From positions 28,076,001 to 28,140,000 of the forward strand of contig CM066993.1 of NCBI GenBank assembly GCA_033977485.1: a stretch of DNA of 64,000 bases, in the 5' to 3' direction. Shown here in pieces: positions 11,305 to 22,488 of the stretch (positions are counted from its first letter, which is position 1; each line of letters begins with the position of its first letter). The notes beneath the pieces were generated by a model. That model saw only the letters and a program-made list of their open reading frames with translations. It ran no database searches and was not told where the DNA came from. The translations under genes were made by a program, and so were the position numbers. Origin of the DNA: Hydrangea macrophylla. Lineage: Eukaryota; Streptophyta; Magnoliopsida; Cornales; Hydrangeaceae.

Positions 11305-11400
11305 AATTTTCTAATATCCTACGTGGAATTTCTGGAAAAATTCAGGTGCTACATCTCTACCTACCTTATCAGAGGATTTCATCCTCGAAATCTAGAGTTT
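11305..11400 (-). other. Relic PPT and LTR start inside element I
   Basis: On the minus strand a TCGAGGATGAAATCC phrase and a purine-rich tract are followed by TGTAGCACCTGAATTTTTCC at 11353, an LTR start like that of I (TGTAACACCTG). Only about 45 bp of LTR is present before the sequence jumps into the pol end at 11303. The internal region therefore contains a second, truncated element end, best explained by template switching or recombination between related copies. Confidence 0.6.
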
Positions 11401-11724
11401 TCTAGGTCTTAGAAAGTACAAGGTACTAATCATATCTCAGATTTTAAGGTTGTGAGGTTCCCACTAGCTAACTAACCAGACCTTCTCATAAATTCTTTCA
11501 AACATCCAAACTTCTTTGCTAAAACAATGCCAAGTGAAATTCATAGTTCTGACATTGAATATGGCACCTTCGATCTTTCGTCTTGTTCAATGCTGAGATT
11601 AATTTGGTGATCTGCAAGTTCTCTTTTGGGATCTTCTTTGTGGTGAAACCTTGTTCTGAGTTCCTCGTTCTGGACAATCTTTGCGCACACGTCCAGTCTT
11701 TCCACTGTTAAAGCACTGTGCCTA

Positions 11725-11916
11725 TCAACTTGTGAGATGTTTCGGTGCTTTGCATTCTTTGAAGTGATGTCTAGATATTCTGCAGCTGTCGCAAATATCA
11801 CGTTGCTTTGGATGTGTCTGAATGGCAGTCTGATTAACTTTCCTTTCATTGTTTCTTTGCCTCTTGTGATGATTCTTGATGTATCTAGAGTTTTCCTCAA
11901 TGATCGTGGGTTGCAT
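11725..11916 (-). pseudogene. Element I: gag zinc-knuckle remnant
   Basis: A short frame contains CDSCRISRHHFKEC, which fits the retroviral-type zinc knuckle C-x2-C-x4-H-x4-C used by gag nucleocapsid to bind RNA. Frames on either side (11541-11900) look like shifted continuations with a second, ruined knuckle. It sits where gag should end before pol. No complete gag can be read. Confidence 0.5.
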
Positions 11917-14539
11917 TTGAGTAGTTGTTTGGGATACTGGTTTGTTTCTTCTGCGTCGTTAATTGGGCAAGATTCTTCCCTCTCAGCTTTTTGATGCGAT
12001 GGTTGAGAAGTCTAGTTGGTCTCACGATTGTCTTCTATAACTTGTAGGGGTTGTGGCATCCTTTTAAGCGTGTTATTGTTATTGAGTTCCTTTGCGTGTC
12101 GTTATGAAATCGTCATGGAGTTTTGGCATCGTAGGTGATGGCACAAGTCATTAAACAATTTCTCCATGCATTAATTAGTACCAAGCATATAAGTTGTTAC
12201 TGGTAATTGGAGTAGGATTGAATTCACTTGTAAGGAGTTGAATTCATAACAAAATGAATACTCATTATATACTGAGTTAGAAACGAAGAGGTACGTGATC
12301 AATCACTTGTAGGATCACAATATATAGAATGAGTATCTGAGAATAACCATTAGATGATTACTGTAGGACAATCAAAGTAATGCAATGACTGTAGGCGCAA
12401 GGCCTCCCAGGTAGGACATAAGAATTCCTTGTCTCATGAGCCAATAATTTAGGTGAAACCTTAATGATAAAAGTCAAGGTTACCAATAAGAAGAATTTGT
12501 GAAATGAAAGGAAATGATGACTAATTTACAAAGGGGTGCAATATGCTTGAGTTCCTTAGGTGAACAAATACAAAGAGATCCTTTGCAACAATGTCAAGGG
12601 ATACGCACTTGCAAAAGTTGGTCAAACAGTTGACAGTCCAAACGATTTACAAAGATTAATTTAACAGATCAATTTAACAGATCATAAGTCTAAATGACTT
12701 ATAATGATTGGTTTATAAATGAATTATTGGAATCGATTTTCATGGTGATAAGTCCAGAGAGGTGACTTATTAGCATTAGAAAGCAAATGAATTCACAATT
12801 GGATTTATCACTGATCAAAATGATCCAAAATCTTGTTAAGTGAAATCAGAGAGGACAATGAATAACTATCAATTAGTGAAACAATAAAGGACATCCCAAG
12901 GTTCATCATAAGGATAATTGATCTAATGCAACCAATGGTAGAAAATAGTGGGTTTACTCAAAAGGAGTTAAATTAGAAAGATGAATATAATTACTCAGCC
13001 TTACATGGTTTTAATTTATAACGTGCGCAGGGTCAGAGATGTATTTCTTCAGCGTGTTGATGGAACATCGATGTTGTAAACCTGAAACGTGTCTTCCCTT
13101 GGTAGGCCCTATGCGATCTAATCATTGGCTTGAAGGTGGAATGCAGTACTCATCTTCACTAATGTTCGCGGTGCGAGTCGTTCGTTGTGATTAAACATGG
13201 TCGATGTCAGCAGTCTAGAAGGTTGTTTGATTTGTTGAAGGTATGTTCTATTCTTGCGTCTTCCATCGCCTCGGGTTAAGTCAATATCTCATGTGCTCCT
13301 TGTAGTAGGGTTGACCTTGGTAGTGTAGCAGGTTGTGGCTTGAGTGGTCTAAAAAGTGATTCTGAATGGACGATATGGAGGTGTCTAAATAACTCGTTTC
13401 CATAGTCACTTGTGCTTGTGCCGTCAGCGGTCTTCCATAAGCCTTGTATCAGTCTTCCAAATACACTGGTGGGATCGATCTCCTTAGGTATTATGTTGCT
13501 TAGCCTTCTGGACTGGTCCTCAGTTGTTTGAGATGATTCATCCATTGCAGAGATCGAGAAGATTCTTCTGTTCCTACGTATGAGTTCGTGTCTATAAGGT
13601 TTCTATCATACCTTATGTGAAGCAATCATAACCTGTTATATTTCACATTATGGTTATCATTATAATCCCGGTAGCTAGAATACAATGATTGAAACGATTG
13701 AACAGATTGACCCAAAATGAAGCCGAGTTCGAAAAGACAGATGAATCCTCATAGATAGAAGTATAATAGTAGAATGATGTGATCCATTCAAGAATAAAAT
13801 GTAAATCTAACAATAATAGGATGACCGATTACTATGGAAGTAATCGTAGTATCTCAAGATTTGTAGGAAATGAAAGTAACTGATGGCATAAGGCCTTCAA
13901 CAAATTAAATAAGAGTTAGGTATTTCATAAGTGAAATAGTCCAAACGAAACCCTACTGATAAAGAATAAGGTACCACCTGAGAGAGACAATAAGAGGTCA
14001 AGATGTACAGAGAGTACAACATTTTTGAGTTCCTAACAAAACAAGAATAGAGAACTCATTTAGAATTATTTCAAATGAAATGAACTTGTAAGAATTTGTT
14101 CAAGGGATAATAAGTCAAAAAGAATGACTTTGCAGTATTAATAATCAAATTTATTTAGAATAATTTCAAAGACAGTGAGCTTTCAAGATTTAAGTTCAAT
14201 GAATAATAAGTCAAAACAATGACTTTCCAGTACTAGTGATCGAACTTGTTCTCAAAAGAATTTGTCAAAAATCGGATGATCAAGGTACATACTCAAGAAT
14301 TGTTGACTGGGGCATTAAAAAAAATCAAGGAAATGAATTACTTATCAAGGAGTGTATCACAATAATTATTGACGGTAATCGGAGCCACTTTACAAAATAT
14401 ATAGGTACCATTTTAAGAAGAAATGGCCATTAAAATAGAAGACATCGATTTACTCAAAAGGAGTGGAATGAGCAGAAAGGATGTAACTGCTTACTATGGT
14501 ACTCCCTTACCATATCTAAGGTAAAGTCTGCCTCTCTTA
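11917..14539 (-). other. Element I interior: degraded gag region
   Basis: This stretch lies between ORF0 and the zinc-knuckle remnant and has no long frame. The only piece resembling protein is 13276-13545 on the minus strand (89 codons), with IPKEIDPTSVFGRLIQ in the position of IPEGMDPTGIFEAFMQ at the start of E gag. The rest is purine-rich on the plus strand with frequent stops and no recognisable motif. It is probably decayed gag plus rearranged sequence. Confidence 0.45.
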
Positions 14540-15225
14540 TTATCTATTAAGGCCCTCTAAGAACTCCTCAGGGTCCTCCTCCTCCTCCTCGATGGCAGCT
14601 GGATCTGCTTCGTGGTTCTGCTCAGGCATCGGTATCATCTTGTCCAAATCAACTGGTGGTGCTGGATGGTCGTGTACATCATCTCCTGCTCTCTGAAGAT
14701 CGTCTACTGGGTCAACCTCCTCGATCGGCTCATCGTTGCTACTTGTCGGATTATCCTCAATTGTCAGGTCATCGTCGTCATCTGTGTTGTCACCATTAGA
14801 TGGGTCGTCTGCTGAGTGGTCACTGCCTGTAGAATCCTCTCCACTCGCTATGTCGTCGTCGCTATCTGTATCCATTAGATCTGAATCGGCATTTGGCTCT
14901 GGTATGGGCTCGGGTGAAAATGGAAGTGTTGGTGTGGCCATGATAATCGAGAAGAGTATATCGTGATATAGTGCCTCGTCATGAGTCATGCTGATAGGCC
15001 CTGGCGAATAAGTACGGTAGTCTTGGAAGCATGGATCGACTCGGGCTGAACTTGATCCGGATACTGCAATGTATCGGTAAGCACAGCTCTCCGTATGTCC
15101 TCCTCCAAGATATGCCATGCCCTCTACCAGATCCGCTATCGATATAGTACAGGGTCGGCAGGCTGAATACGACCGTCGCGATTATAGTGACCTCCGAAAT
15201 CATCATGAACGAAGCTCGACTCCAT
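14540..15225 (-). pseudogene. Element I: broken copy of the acidic ORF0
   Basis: On the minus strand an ATG at 15225 opens a frame with GGHYNRDGRIQPADPVLYR, matching GGHVIHGDTVEPADPEFYR at the same distance from the PBS in E. It stops at once (TAG after YR) and continues broken through HILEEDIRRAVL (E: RHLEEDMWRALY). After a frameshift a second, open frame (14540-15118) carries a proline-rich start and a long Asp/Glu-rich tail. Order, position and acidic composition match ORF0 of element E. The function is unknown. Domain order is N-terminal folded part, linker, then acidic part. Confidence 0.65.
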
Positions 15226-15328
15226 AGTCATGCAAGAGGAGCTAACTTAGTGTCAGTACTAATACGAGGTAAATCTTAGGCTCATAATTTAAGGTGTAGG
15301 ACAATCAGTGAGCGTGTCTAAACCTAAA

Positions 15329-15340
15329 GCTCGGATACCA
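15329..15340 (-). other. Element I primer-binding site (initiator Met tRNA type)
   Basis: TGGTATCCGAGC on the minus strand lies eight bases after the LTR end. It differs at one base from TGGTATCAGAGC, the complement of the 3' end of plant initiator methionine tRNA, which is intact in D and E. Confidence 0.75.
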
Positions 15341-15348
15341 AAAATCCC

Positions 15349-18300
15349 TGTCACGCCCCGAAGTACCAAAAATATGGAAAAATAAATTTCCTTTATGGGT
15401 TCGTAGACACGTGACTGGTTGTGAGTGTCACCTGATTGTCCAAACATGCTTATAACAATAATGTGATATGGGAAAGTGACTAAGTTCAGCGAAGCAGAAA
15501 TTTAAAACATCCAAGTCTTACATCAGTAGCATATTATAGGCCAAAAAGATATCCAAAAGTTACATATTACAAGACCAGCTAAACTATTACATCACTAACA
15601 TAATAATAACAGAACTATAATAAAAGAAAAGCTCCAAAGTCTTCAGCTGGCGAAACTGTAGCCTTCCTCGTAGTAATCTTCACCAGCATAGTCTTCAGTA
15701 GTAAAGTCAGCATCTTGATAGCAGTCGGCTTTGTCTGGACCTGCAAAGGCTGGACGTGGAAGGTCCAGCGGCATGAAAAGCCGTTAGCGATTAAGCTAAG
15801 TGAGGGTCCCCTTAAGGTTACCACCACTTAAGATAAGTTATTCTTCATCTCTTCTTATTTCTCGAAACCATATCTCGTTCATCATTTCTTATTCTCGATA
15901 CTATGCCTTGTTCGTCTTTTTTCATTCTCAAAACCATGTCTTATTTAAACCCAATCATTCCCTTTGAAACTTAACCCAGAACTGAACTGACCAATGACAT
16001 TGACTGAAAGAAGACTTAACTCCAAACGCATTTATTGGTCAAGAAAGAATAACACTCAACAATGAATAGTTAACTGTCGCCCAAATGGCATAAGTGTGCG
16101 GGACATTAACAATCTCTTGGTCGAACACGTCATGCCGATCCTCAGGTCGCCCACACGTTACCGAACACGTCATGCCGATCCTCAGACTAAGGGTACGGGA
16201 AATTAATAATCACTTGGACGAACACGTCATGCCGATCCTCAGGTCACCCGTACATAACCGAACACGTCATGCCTATCCTCAATCCAAGGGTGCGGAAAAC
16301 TAATCAACCACTTGATCGAACACGTCACGACGATCCTCAGGTCATCCGCACTTGACCGAACACGTCATGCCGATCCTCAGATCAAGGAACAAAACATAAC
16401 TCACCAATCGACTCCATGGAATAATCGAGAGACCAACTTTGCAAGAATTATCCAAACACGACACAAAAATTCACGAATCAACTTTGACCAGTAGACACAC
16501 GACTAGAAAGGAGGCCCAATGTCCCTTATTCACATTAAATCTGTTATCGAAGGTTTTATCATTATTTTACGCGTTCGCACGTTTCGTAGTTTAGTTCATT
16601 AATATCATCCATTTATAACCGTTAATATTTCGCTATACGTCCGACATTCCGTTTTCCTCTCAATATACTTACGATGGAAACTTTCCCGATTACTTATTAA
16701 CGCAATAATCGTGCCATACAATATACTTATAGTTTGGGTATGAACTTTCAACGGTCATTAGAATATATTCATAACAATAGAAAACATAGCACGTAGCTCA
16801 TGGATTTATAACGTGAATTTAATACCAATAAACACATAGACGAAACCCTTAACATACTCATCTACGCGATAGCACTACCATAGCACGAGACTTTCATAAC
16901 AACACATGTACTGGAAAACTAGCATCAACAATCAACACCATGCATAAACAAAACATTATACAAAAAGTTGTACAATCTGCCAAGATACATTTTCACTGTG
17001 TTGACCGAATTAACATGATTTATTTGGGCATGATAAATTGCTTTGTAGATCAAACTCAAAACTAAAACATTGTATATAATAGGAATATCTTCATGTACAA
17101 AAAAATCTAGCTTCAATTACATTTTTGAGCTACTCAAACTATTTATTTTACAAGACATTTCTTATATCTCGGACAGTTCTGTCCCAGATTTATAGTACTG
17201 CATTGTACGTGAACTTCACCTATGAAGGAGGGGTTTTTAGACTGATCTATAGAAGGGTAATTTGTAGATATATGAGATAGCTTTCTCCATAAAAAACCTA
17301 GCTTAATTCTCATTTTTGAGCTGCACAAAACATTCATTTTACTAAACTATGTTCTGCTGAGAGTTTCAGTTTCTCAGATTTATAACTCTGCGTTGTACAT
17401 GCATTGCACCCATGAAGGAGTGATTTCTAGACTGAGCTATATAAGAGGTATTTGTAGATATATGAGTTAGGTTTTACCACAAAAAACCCTAGCTTAATTC
17501 GGATTTTTGAGCTGCACAAAATATTCATTTTACTAAACTATGTTCTGCTGAGAGTTTCTGTTTTCCCAGGTTTATAACACTGCGTTGTACATGCATTTCA
17601 CCCATGAAGGAGTGATTTCTAGACTGAGCTATAGAAGATTTATTTGTAGATAAATGAGTTAGCTTGTACCACAAAAACACCTAGCTTAATTCGGATTTTT
17701 GAGCTGCACAAAACATTCATTTTACTAAACTATGTGCTGCTGAGAGTTTCAATTTCTCAGATTTATGGATTTGTCTTGCATGTCATGAAAACTTCAACAC
17801 ATCAACATCAAACTTCTACTAAACATTAGTACATATTATATGGGTTCTAAATTGAGTTAGATTACTCACAACAACTTGAAACTAAGCTTGGATTGTTGAT
17901 TTGAGCTTGATGGAGCTTGAACTCAACTTCACTAGTGAACTTCTTCTCCTTCTAACTTTCTATTTCTTCTCTCTTTTTCTCATGAACCACCCAAGTCCTA
18001 ATTTTCTCTCCAAAAATTCAGATTGTGATCTAACTAAGAGAGTGTAGTTTGTGCATGTGCTTGTTTATATAGAATTTCCATGTGCTAGGTGTCCTTTGCA
18101 TGTTGCATGCTTAGGACATGTGTCCATTAAGTGGACATGTGTCCAAGAGGGTGGCATGTGGTTGCCACATGGCCGACCATGTGGGCCCACCTCAGGTTGT
18201 GTGTCACTTCCTCAGTTTACGTGCAAAAGTTCCTTGGTATGCGTGTCGGTCTCGAATTACGTGCAAATTGATAATATTTCTAATGTCCGGATCCGGGTAC

Positions 18301-18477
18301 GAGACTAAGTTAAATCTTATTATGGTCGAGTCGGTAAGGTTACTACAGTCTATATGGTAATACTACAACACGTCCATACCGTCACGTAATTAAAATAAAA
18401 ATATAATAATATAGTGGGTCCAATACAGAAATTAGAAAAAGCTGATATTATAATGACAGAAAATTACAGGTGTTACA
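15349..18477 (-). repeat. Element I 5' LTR
   Basis: The right copy, 3129 bp, offset about 7512 bp from the left copy through most of its length. It carries the same TATA box (18063-18072), CATGTG cluster, 191-bp tandem repeat (17129-17772) and 24-bp array (16122-16380). This LTR would promote transcription of the element toward lower coordinates. Confidence 0.88.
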
Positions 18478-18774
18478 TAGTTACTTACGGATGTTTTAAA
18501 ATTCAGCAACTATCCAAAAATGGTCTTTTATCAAATTTATTGTATTCCTTGAACTAGTGCGTGTTCGGACAACCTTTTAATTAAATTTTCAAATGCTTTT
18601 ACCTTTGTTTGACTCATTGACTTGTAAGTCCATTATGGATTTATGTATTAGTAAGTCATCCTTGTAGGAATCCCCGTGGGTTTCTAAAGTCGCTTCTGCA
18701 TTTGTGATTGGGTTTTTACTTCTTTTCTCTCTATCTTTCCTCTTTCCTCGCGCTTCGGTTTTCGGGGCGTGACA

Positions 18775-19538
18775 AAAATAGAGAAAGACTGACTCTAGAA
18801 GTGCATAAGAAAACAAACTGAAAAATAGAAAAACAACTAACCAGTTTAGGAAAAAGGAGGTAAGAGAACAAAAGAGAAAACCCAAAAAATCCTACCTCGC
18901 ACGAGCAGGTCGTGCGCGCGAGCCCTCTGCGAGGTAATGTCGAGGCTTGTTTTATTAAAACTATAAGAAAAATCTCTAAGTCCCTAGATTGCGCGAGCAG
19001 GTTGTGCGAGTGAACCCCTTGTGCGTGTGATTCTAGGCGCGAGTAAATACTGAGGGTTCTTATAAAACATTTTAAACTTTTTTGTCTAAGGGGCATACTC
19101 GCACAAGCGAGCCGCGCGAGCGACCTATTGTGTGAGCGGGCTGCGCACTGGACTTAGTCTTTTCTCTTTTTTCACTTGTGTTATGTAAATAACTTTAAAA
19201 GAACTTACCTCCAACCCTCAAACCTGTGCAGAAAACTCACAAAAGACTCAAAATCGACCATAAGCCTTCAAAAATAATTTAAACAGACAAAATAAAGCTT
19301 GGGTTGCCTCCCAAGAAGCGCTGTCTTTTACGTCTTCAACTAGACCTTTCTAGCTCAAGATTCAAGGAGGTCATAACTCAGACGTTGTACTATTGAATGT
19401 AATAGGAAGATTTCGGTGAAAAGTAGAAACAAGGTCGTTATGAGTTAATTCATTTGACAGTTCCCCATTTTCATGTTCAAATCGATTTCGTACCTTCCGA
19501 GTAAATTACTCATTAGGGTCTGGATTATTTAAATTTGT
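18775..19538 (-). other. Element A internal non-coding region, 5' part, with GC arrays
   Basis: This stretch follows the protease remnant on the minus strand and carries no gene. GC-rich blocks of the GCGCGAGCGGGC type lie at about 18897-19150. The phrase GGGTTGCCTCCCAAGAAGC (about 19300-19320) is conserved in B (46806-46825). A CCCTCAAACCTGTGCAGA phrase near 19215 matches CCCCAAACCTGTCCAGA at 46721 in B and resembles the PPT on the minus strand. Confidence 0.65.
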
Positions 19539-20352
19539 CTACTCATTACCCACTATATTATTTACATTACTCACAATTATGTCTTTATTAAGTTCAATCG
19601 TTTGTCTACCCATACCATCCGCCTCACATAGGTAATCGTCATCCTTGGGAGGTTGATCAATAGTATTAAAGATGTTCAATTTAAGATTTATGTTCCCAAA
19701 TGACACTTTCATTACCCCCGTTCGATAGTTGACACGAGCATTGGCCATAGCCAAGAACGGACAACCTAGGATGACAGGAGTGTATTTCCTAGCATCTAGC
19801 ATAGGTTCGATGTCAAGGACCATGAAGTCAACTGGATAATAACATTTATCGACTTTTACGAGAATGTCCTTGATGATTCATCTAGGAATTTTAACAGAAT
19901 GATCCGCTAATTGTATGGTAGCGACCGTGGGGTTCAATTCACCTAGACCTAATTATTTGTAGACAGAGTAAGGTAAGAGGTTAACACTTGCTCCTAAATC
20001 AAGGGAGTCCGATGAATGACAGTGTCAACTATGACACATGAAATCGTTGGTGTACCGGGATCCTTATACTTTGGAGGAGTATGTTGGAAGATTAAACTTA
20101 CTTTTTTAGTGAGGAAGACCTTTTTCGGAGTATGACTACGTAACTTGCGCTTTTGAGTGCATAGGTCTTTTAGACATTTAGCGTAAGTGGGAATTATTTA
20201 ATAGCGTCGAGGAATGGAATATTGATTTTAACTTGTATAAACACCTCGAGTATATCTCCAGTTTTCGACCCTTTCTTTGGAAAATGTGATGGTTCCTCAA
20301 CATTTGGTGGAAAGGGCATCTTCGGAATATAGTTAGTTGGGACCATTTCATT
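19539..20352 (-). pseudogene. Element A: gag-protease linker and Athila-type aspartic protease, decayed
   Basis: Reading on the minus strand, a gag-pol linker with NIPFLDAIK and a Lys-rich stretch is followed by LGASVNLLPYSVY, the active-site region of Athila-type retroviral proteases. Then comes an intact frame (19823-19539) with VLDIEPMLDARKYTPVILGC and NARVNYRTGVMKVSFGN, the Athila protease C-terminal part. The enzyme would cleave the polyprotein. Several stops break the frame before 19823. B has the same region at 46989-47386. No reverse transcriptase follows, which sets these elements apart from full Athila copies. Confidence 0.75.
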
Positions 20353-21775
20353 TTATTTCCTAATTCGACTCGTATCCTCACTCTTTTCTTGATTCAAATT
20401 AATGTTCACCTCTTTCTCAATCTTATTCGGAATCTCAACAACCATATCCTCTTCTAGAATAGTCATCCTAGTCGAGACGGCGTTTACTTGCTCATTCGAA
20501 CCCCCACCCTCATATTGTCCCTTAGGGTTTTGTACAGTTTGACTAGGCAACTTACCCTTGTTTCTACGACTCATTGTATTAGCTATTTATCCCATTTGGG
20601 ACTCAAGCTTTGCAATGGATTGTGTGTAAGAGTGCATTATTTGTGCTTGTGCTTGTACTTGTGTTTCGATATTCTTAAGGGATGCCAACACCTTTTTCTC
20701 AAAAGCATTAACCCTTGGAGGGTTAGAATTAGGAGGGGGTGTCGGTATTGACTTTGTTGAAATTGGGGTCGATAAGTATTAGGAAAATTATTTGGCATAG
20801 GATTATAACTATTTCGTGGGAATTGTTGAATAGAGTTTATGTGCTGCTCCACGAATTCCGGAAATTGAGATGCGGATGGACATGTAAGTGTAGAATGTGA
20901 ATGGATGGAACATATTTGACAAGTTTCGCAAGAGGGTGCGCTTGTCGTTTGGTTCATTGTCATAAGTCGGTCAAGTTTTTTAGATAGTTCTTGCAATTCA
21001 ATTGAGTGACTTGACTCAAAATTTACCTCTCGTTTAGGTTGATGAGGATATCCCTTGGGGCGTACAGACATAGCCTGGTGCGTAGAATTTTTACTTAATG
21101 TTTCAAAAAAATTTCGGGCATCATCGGCGCTTTTGAGGAGGAACGTCCCCGCACAAACAACATCGACTGTGTTCCGCACAGAGGGGATAAGCCCTGCATA
21201 GAAAACTGTACCAATTTTGACTTAGGAACTTGATGATGTGGGCAAGAGCACAATAATTCTTTAAATTGTTCCCAAGTGTCATAAAGCGTTTCCCCATCTT
21301 GCATTACAAAGTTTGTTATGAATTTTCTTATTTGATTTGTACGCGTAATAGGGAAAAACTTTTGTAAAAATGCCATGTGTAACCCTTCCCATATTTTAAT
21401 TGTGTTTGGCTCAAGAGACTGGAGCCAATACTTAGCTTTATCTTTTAGAGAAAATGGGAAAAGGTGCAATTTTAACTCATCGTCGGTTAAGTTTTGTATT
21501 TTTAAAGTAGCACAAATATCCTGGAAGTCTCCTAAATGTTGACATAGATCCTCTTTCACATGACCATGGAATGAGGGGAGTAGCGCGATGGTAGATGACT
21601 TTATCTCAAAGTGAGATGCCGTCACCTCTGGTAATTCTATGCGTGCTTGTGGCGTATAGGTTGTAGAAATGAAATAATCTTTAAGCGGAGGAGGCGGGGG
21701 TATATTAGGATTATTTACATTATTTCCGTTGTTTTAGTTATTGACATTATTTTCGTTGCTTCCTAAGTCGGCCAT
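20353..21775 (-). pseudogene. Element A: Athila-like gag, decayed
   Basis: An ATG at 21775 opens a frame that soon meets a TAA, then runs through the capsid-like Retrotrans_gag region with LLPSFHG, FPFSLKDKAKYWLQSLEP, FLQKFFPITRTNQIRKFI and GETLYDTWEQFKELLCSCPHH. A frame change near 21100-21180 leads to a part with an ETCQIC...STLTCP knuckle-like segment. The end (20574 onward) contains KLPSQTVQNPKGQ, typical of Athila gag C-termini. Gag forms the virus-like particle and packages element RNA. Frameshifts and stops make it non-functional here. Element B presumably has a copy beyond the window. Confidence 0.8.
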
Positions 21776-22464
21776 TGGAATCGGTTCAATGGTATTCACG
21801 CGTGGTTTCTTTAGTCATTTTAAGGTACTCCGTATTTCAGACTCAAACAACAATGATGGTTTTGGTGTCGAATCATCATCTAACATCAACCGAGCTCTAG
21901 AAGCTTGGGTTGATGACCTAAGGACTATAAGACTACATTCAAGTTCAAGATTAAGCAGATGTAATTTAGGTTTACTTGAACGTGTACCAAACATAAACTA
22001 AAAGAAAATAGATTAAAACAACGACTGACTCAACAAAAACGAAAATAACTACGCAAGTAATCCAGCACGCAAGCACACAGTACTACTATGATGTATGTAA
22101 TTATTCTTATGCAGAGATTCGCATCAAAGCCCAGTGCCCGGGTTACCTAGCTAATGCAGTGCTCACTCCACACCTAACCTAATGCAAGTAATTGCATCTC
22201 AACTCCCTAACTTATAGTGATTTGATGCAAAATTTAAAAGAAGCGATTTATAAAATTTTCATTTTATTTTTTTCGGGTAAGCTCCTTTGGTGTGCTAAGT
22301 TTTTCCACTCTGACACACTAGAATTTGATTACTTGAGAAACTACAAAACAAAAAGAAAAATTAGTAATTCAAAACAAAAACAGAAAATAAGAAAAATAAA
22401 AACTAATCTAATATTTATGAATTAACTAAACTAAGATTCTAAAACTAATGGTAGTGAATTGCAA
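21776..22464 (-). other. Element A leader between PBS and gag
   Basis: About 690 bp of untranslated leader. I see no coding frame of note and no structured array. The plus-strand frames here are AT-rich shadows. Confidence 0.6.
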
Positions 22465-22482
22465 TCCCCGGCAACGGTGCCA
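22465..22482 (-). other. Element A primer-binding site (Athila type)
   Basis: TGGCACCGTTGCCGGGGA on the minus strand, six bases after the LTR end at 22489. Athila elements typically carry TGGCGCC-GTTGCCGGGGA here, usually assigned to tRNA-Asp. One base differs. Confidence 0.75.
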
Positions 22483-22488
22483 AAAAAT

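Larger units (their letters stand above)
7836..18477 (-). mobile_element. Element I: non-autonomous Tekay-like chromovirus with 3.1-kb LTRs
   Basis: LTRs at 7836-10965 and 15349-18477 run TGTAACACC...GGGGCGTGACA on the minus strand and are flanked by TAGTT at 7831-7835 and 18478-18482. The 4.4-kb interior holds a PBS, a broken acidic ORF0, gag scraps and the very end of pol; protease, RT, RNase H and integrase core are gone. The PPT phrase before the 3' LTR and the PBS spacing match element E closely, so the two are of the same lineage. The LTRs are only about 1-2% apart by eye, with differences clustered in the first 500 bp, so this defective copy moved recently, presumably with enzymes from intact relatives. 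Confidence 0.88.
5288..18774 (+). mobile_element. Element J: solo chromovirus LTR inside element A, split by element I
   Basis: The LTR starts TGTAATATTTTAG at 5288 and ends CGGGGCGTGACA at 18774, the same end as the LTR of E. It is interrupted by element I between 7835 and 18483. Without that it is about 2.84 kb. No pol, PBS or second LTR accompanies it, so it is a solo LTR, presumably left by recombination between two LTRs. Flanking bases AAAAC (5283-5287) and AAAAT (18775-18779) are a possible target duplication with one change. Element B runs uninterrupted through the equivalent place, which confirms an insertion. It holds splice-donor-like GGTAAGC at about 5860, two diverged direct repeats of about 65 bp (near 6285 and 6418) and a (GT)n run at 7411-7434. 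Short frames in it are not genes. Confidence 0.75.

Noticed and set aside
18589..19096. Hydrophobic minus-strand frames that might be membrane proteins
   Set aside because: They span the junction of J and A and the GC arrays. The aligned part of B does not keep the frame.
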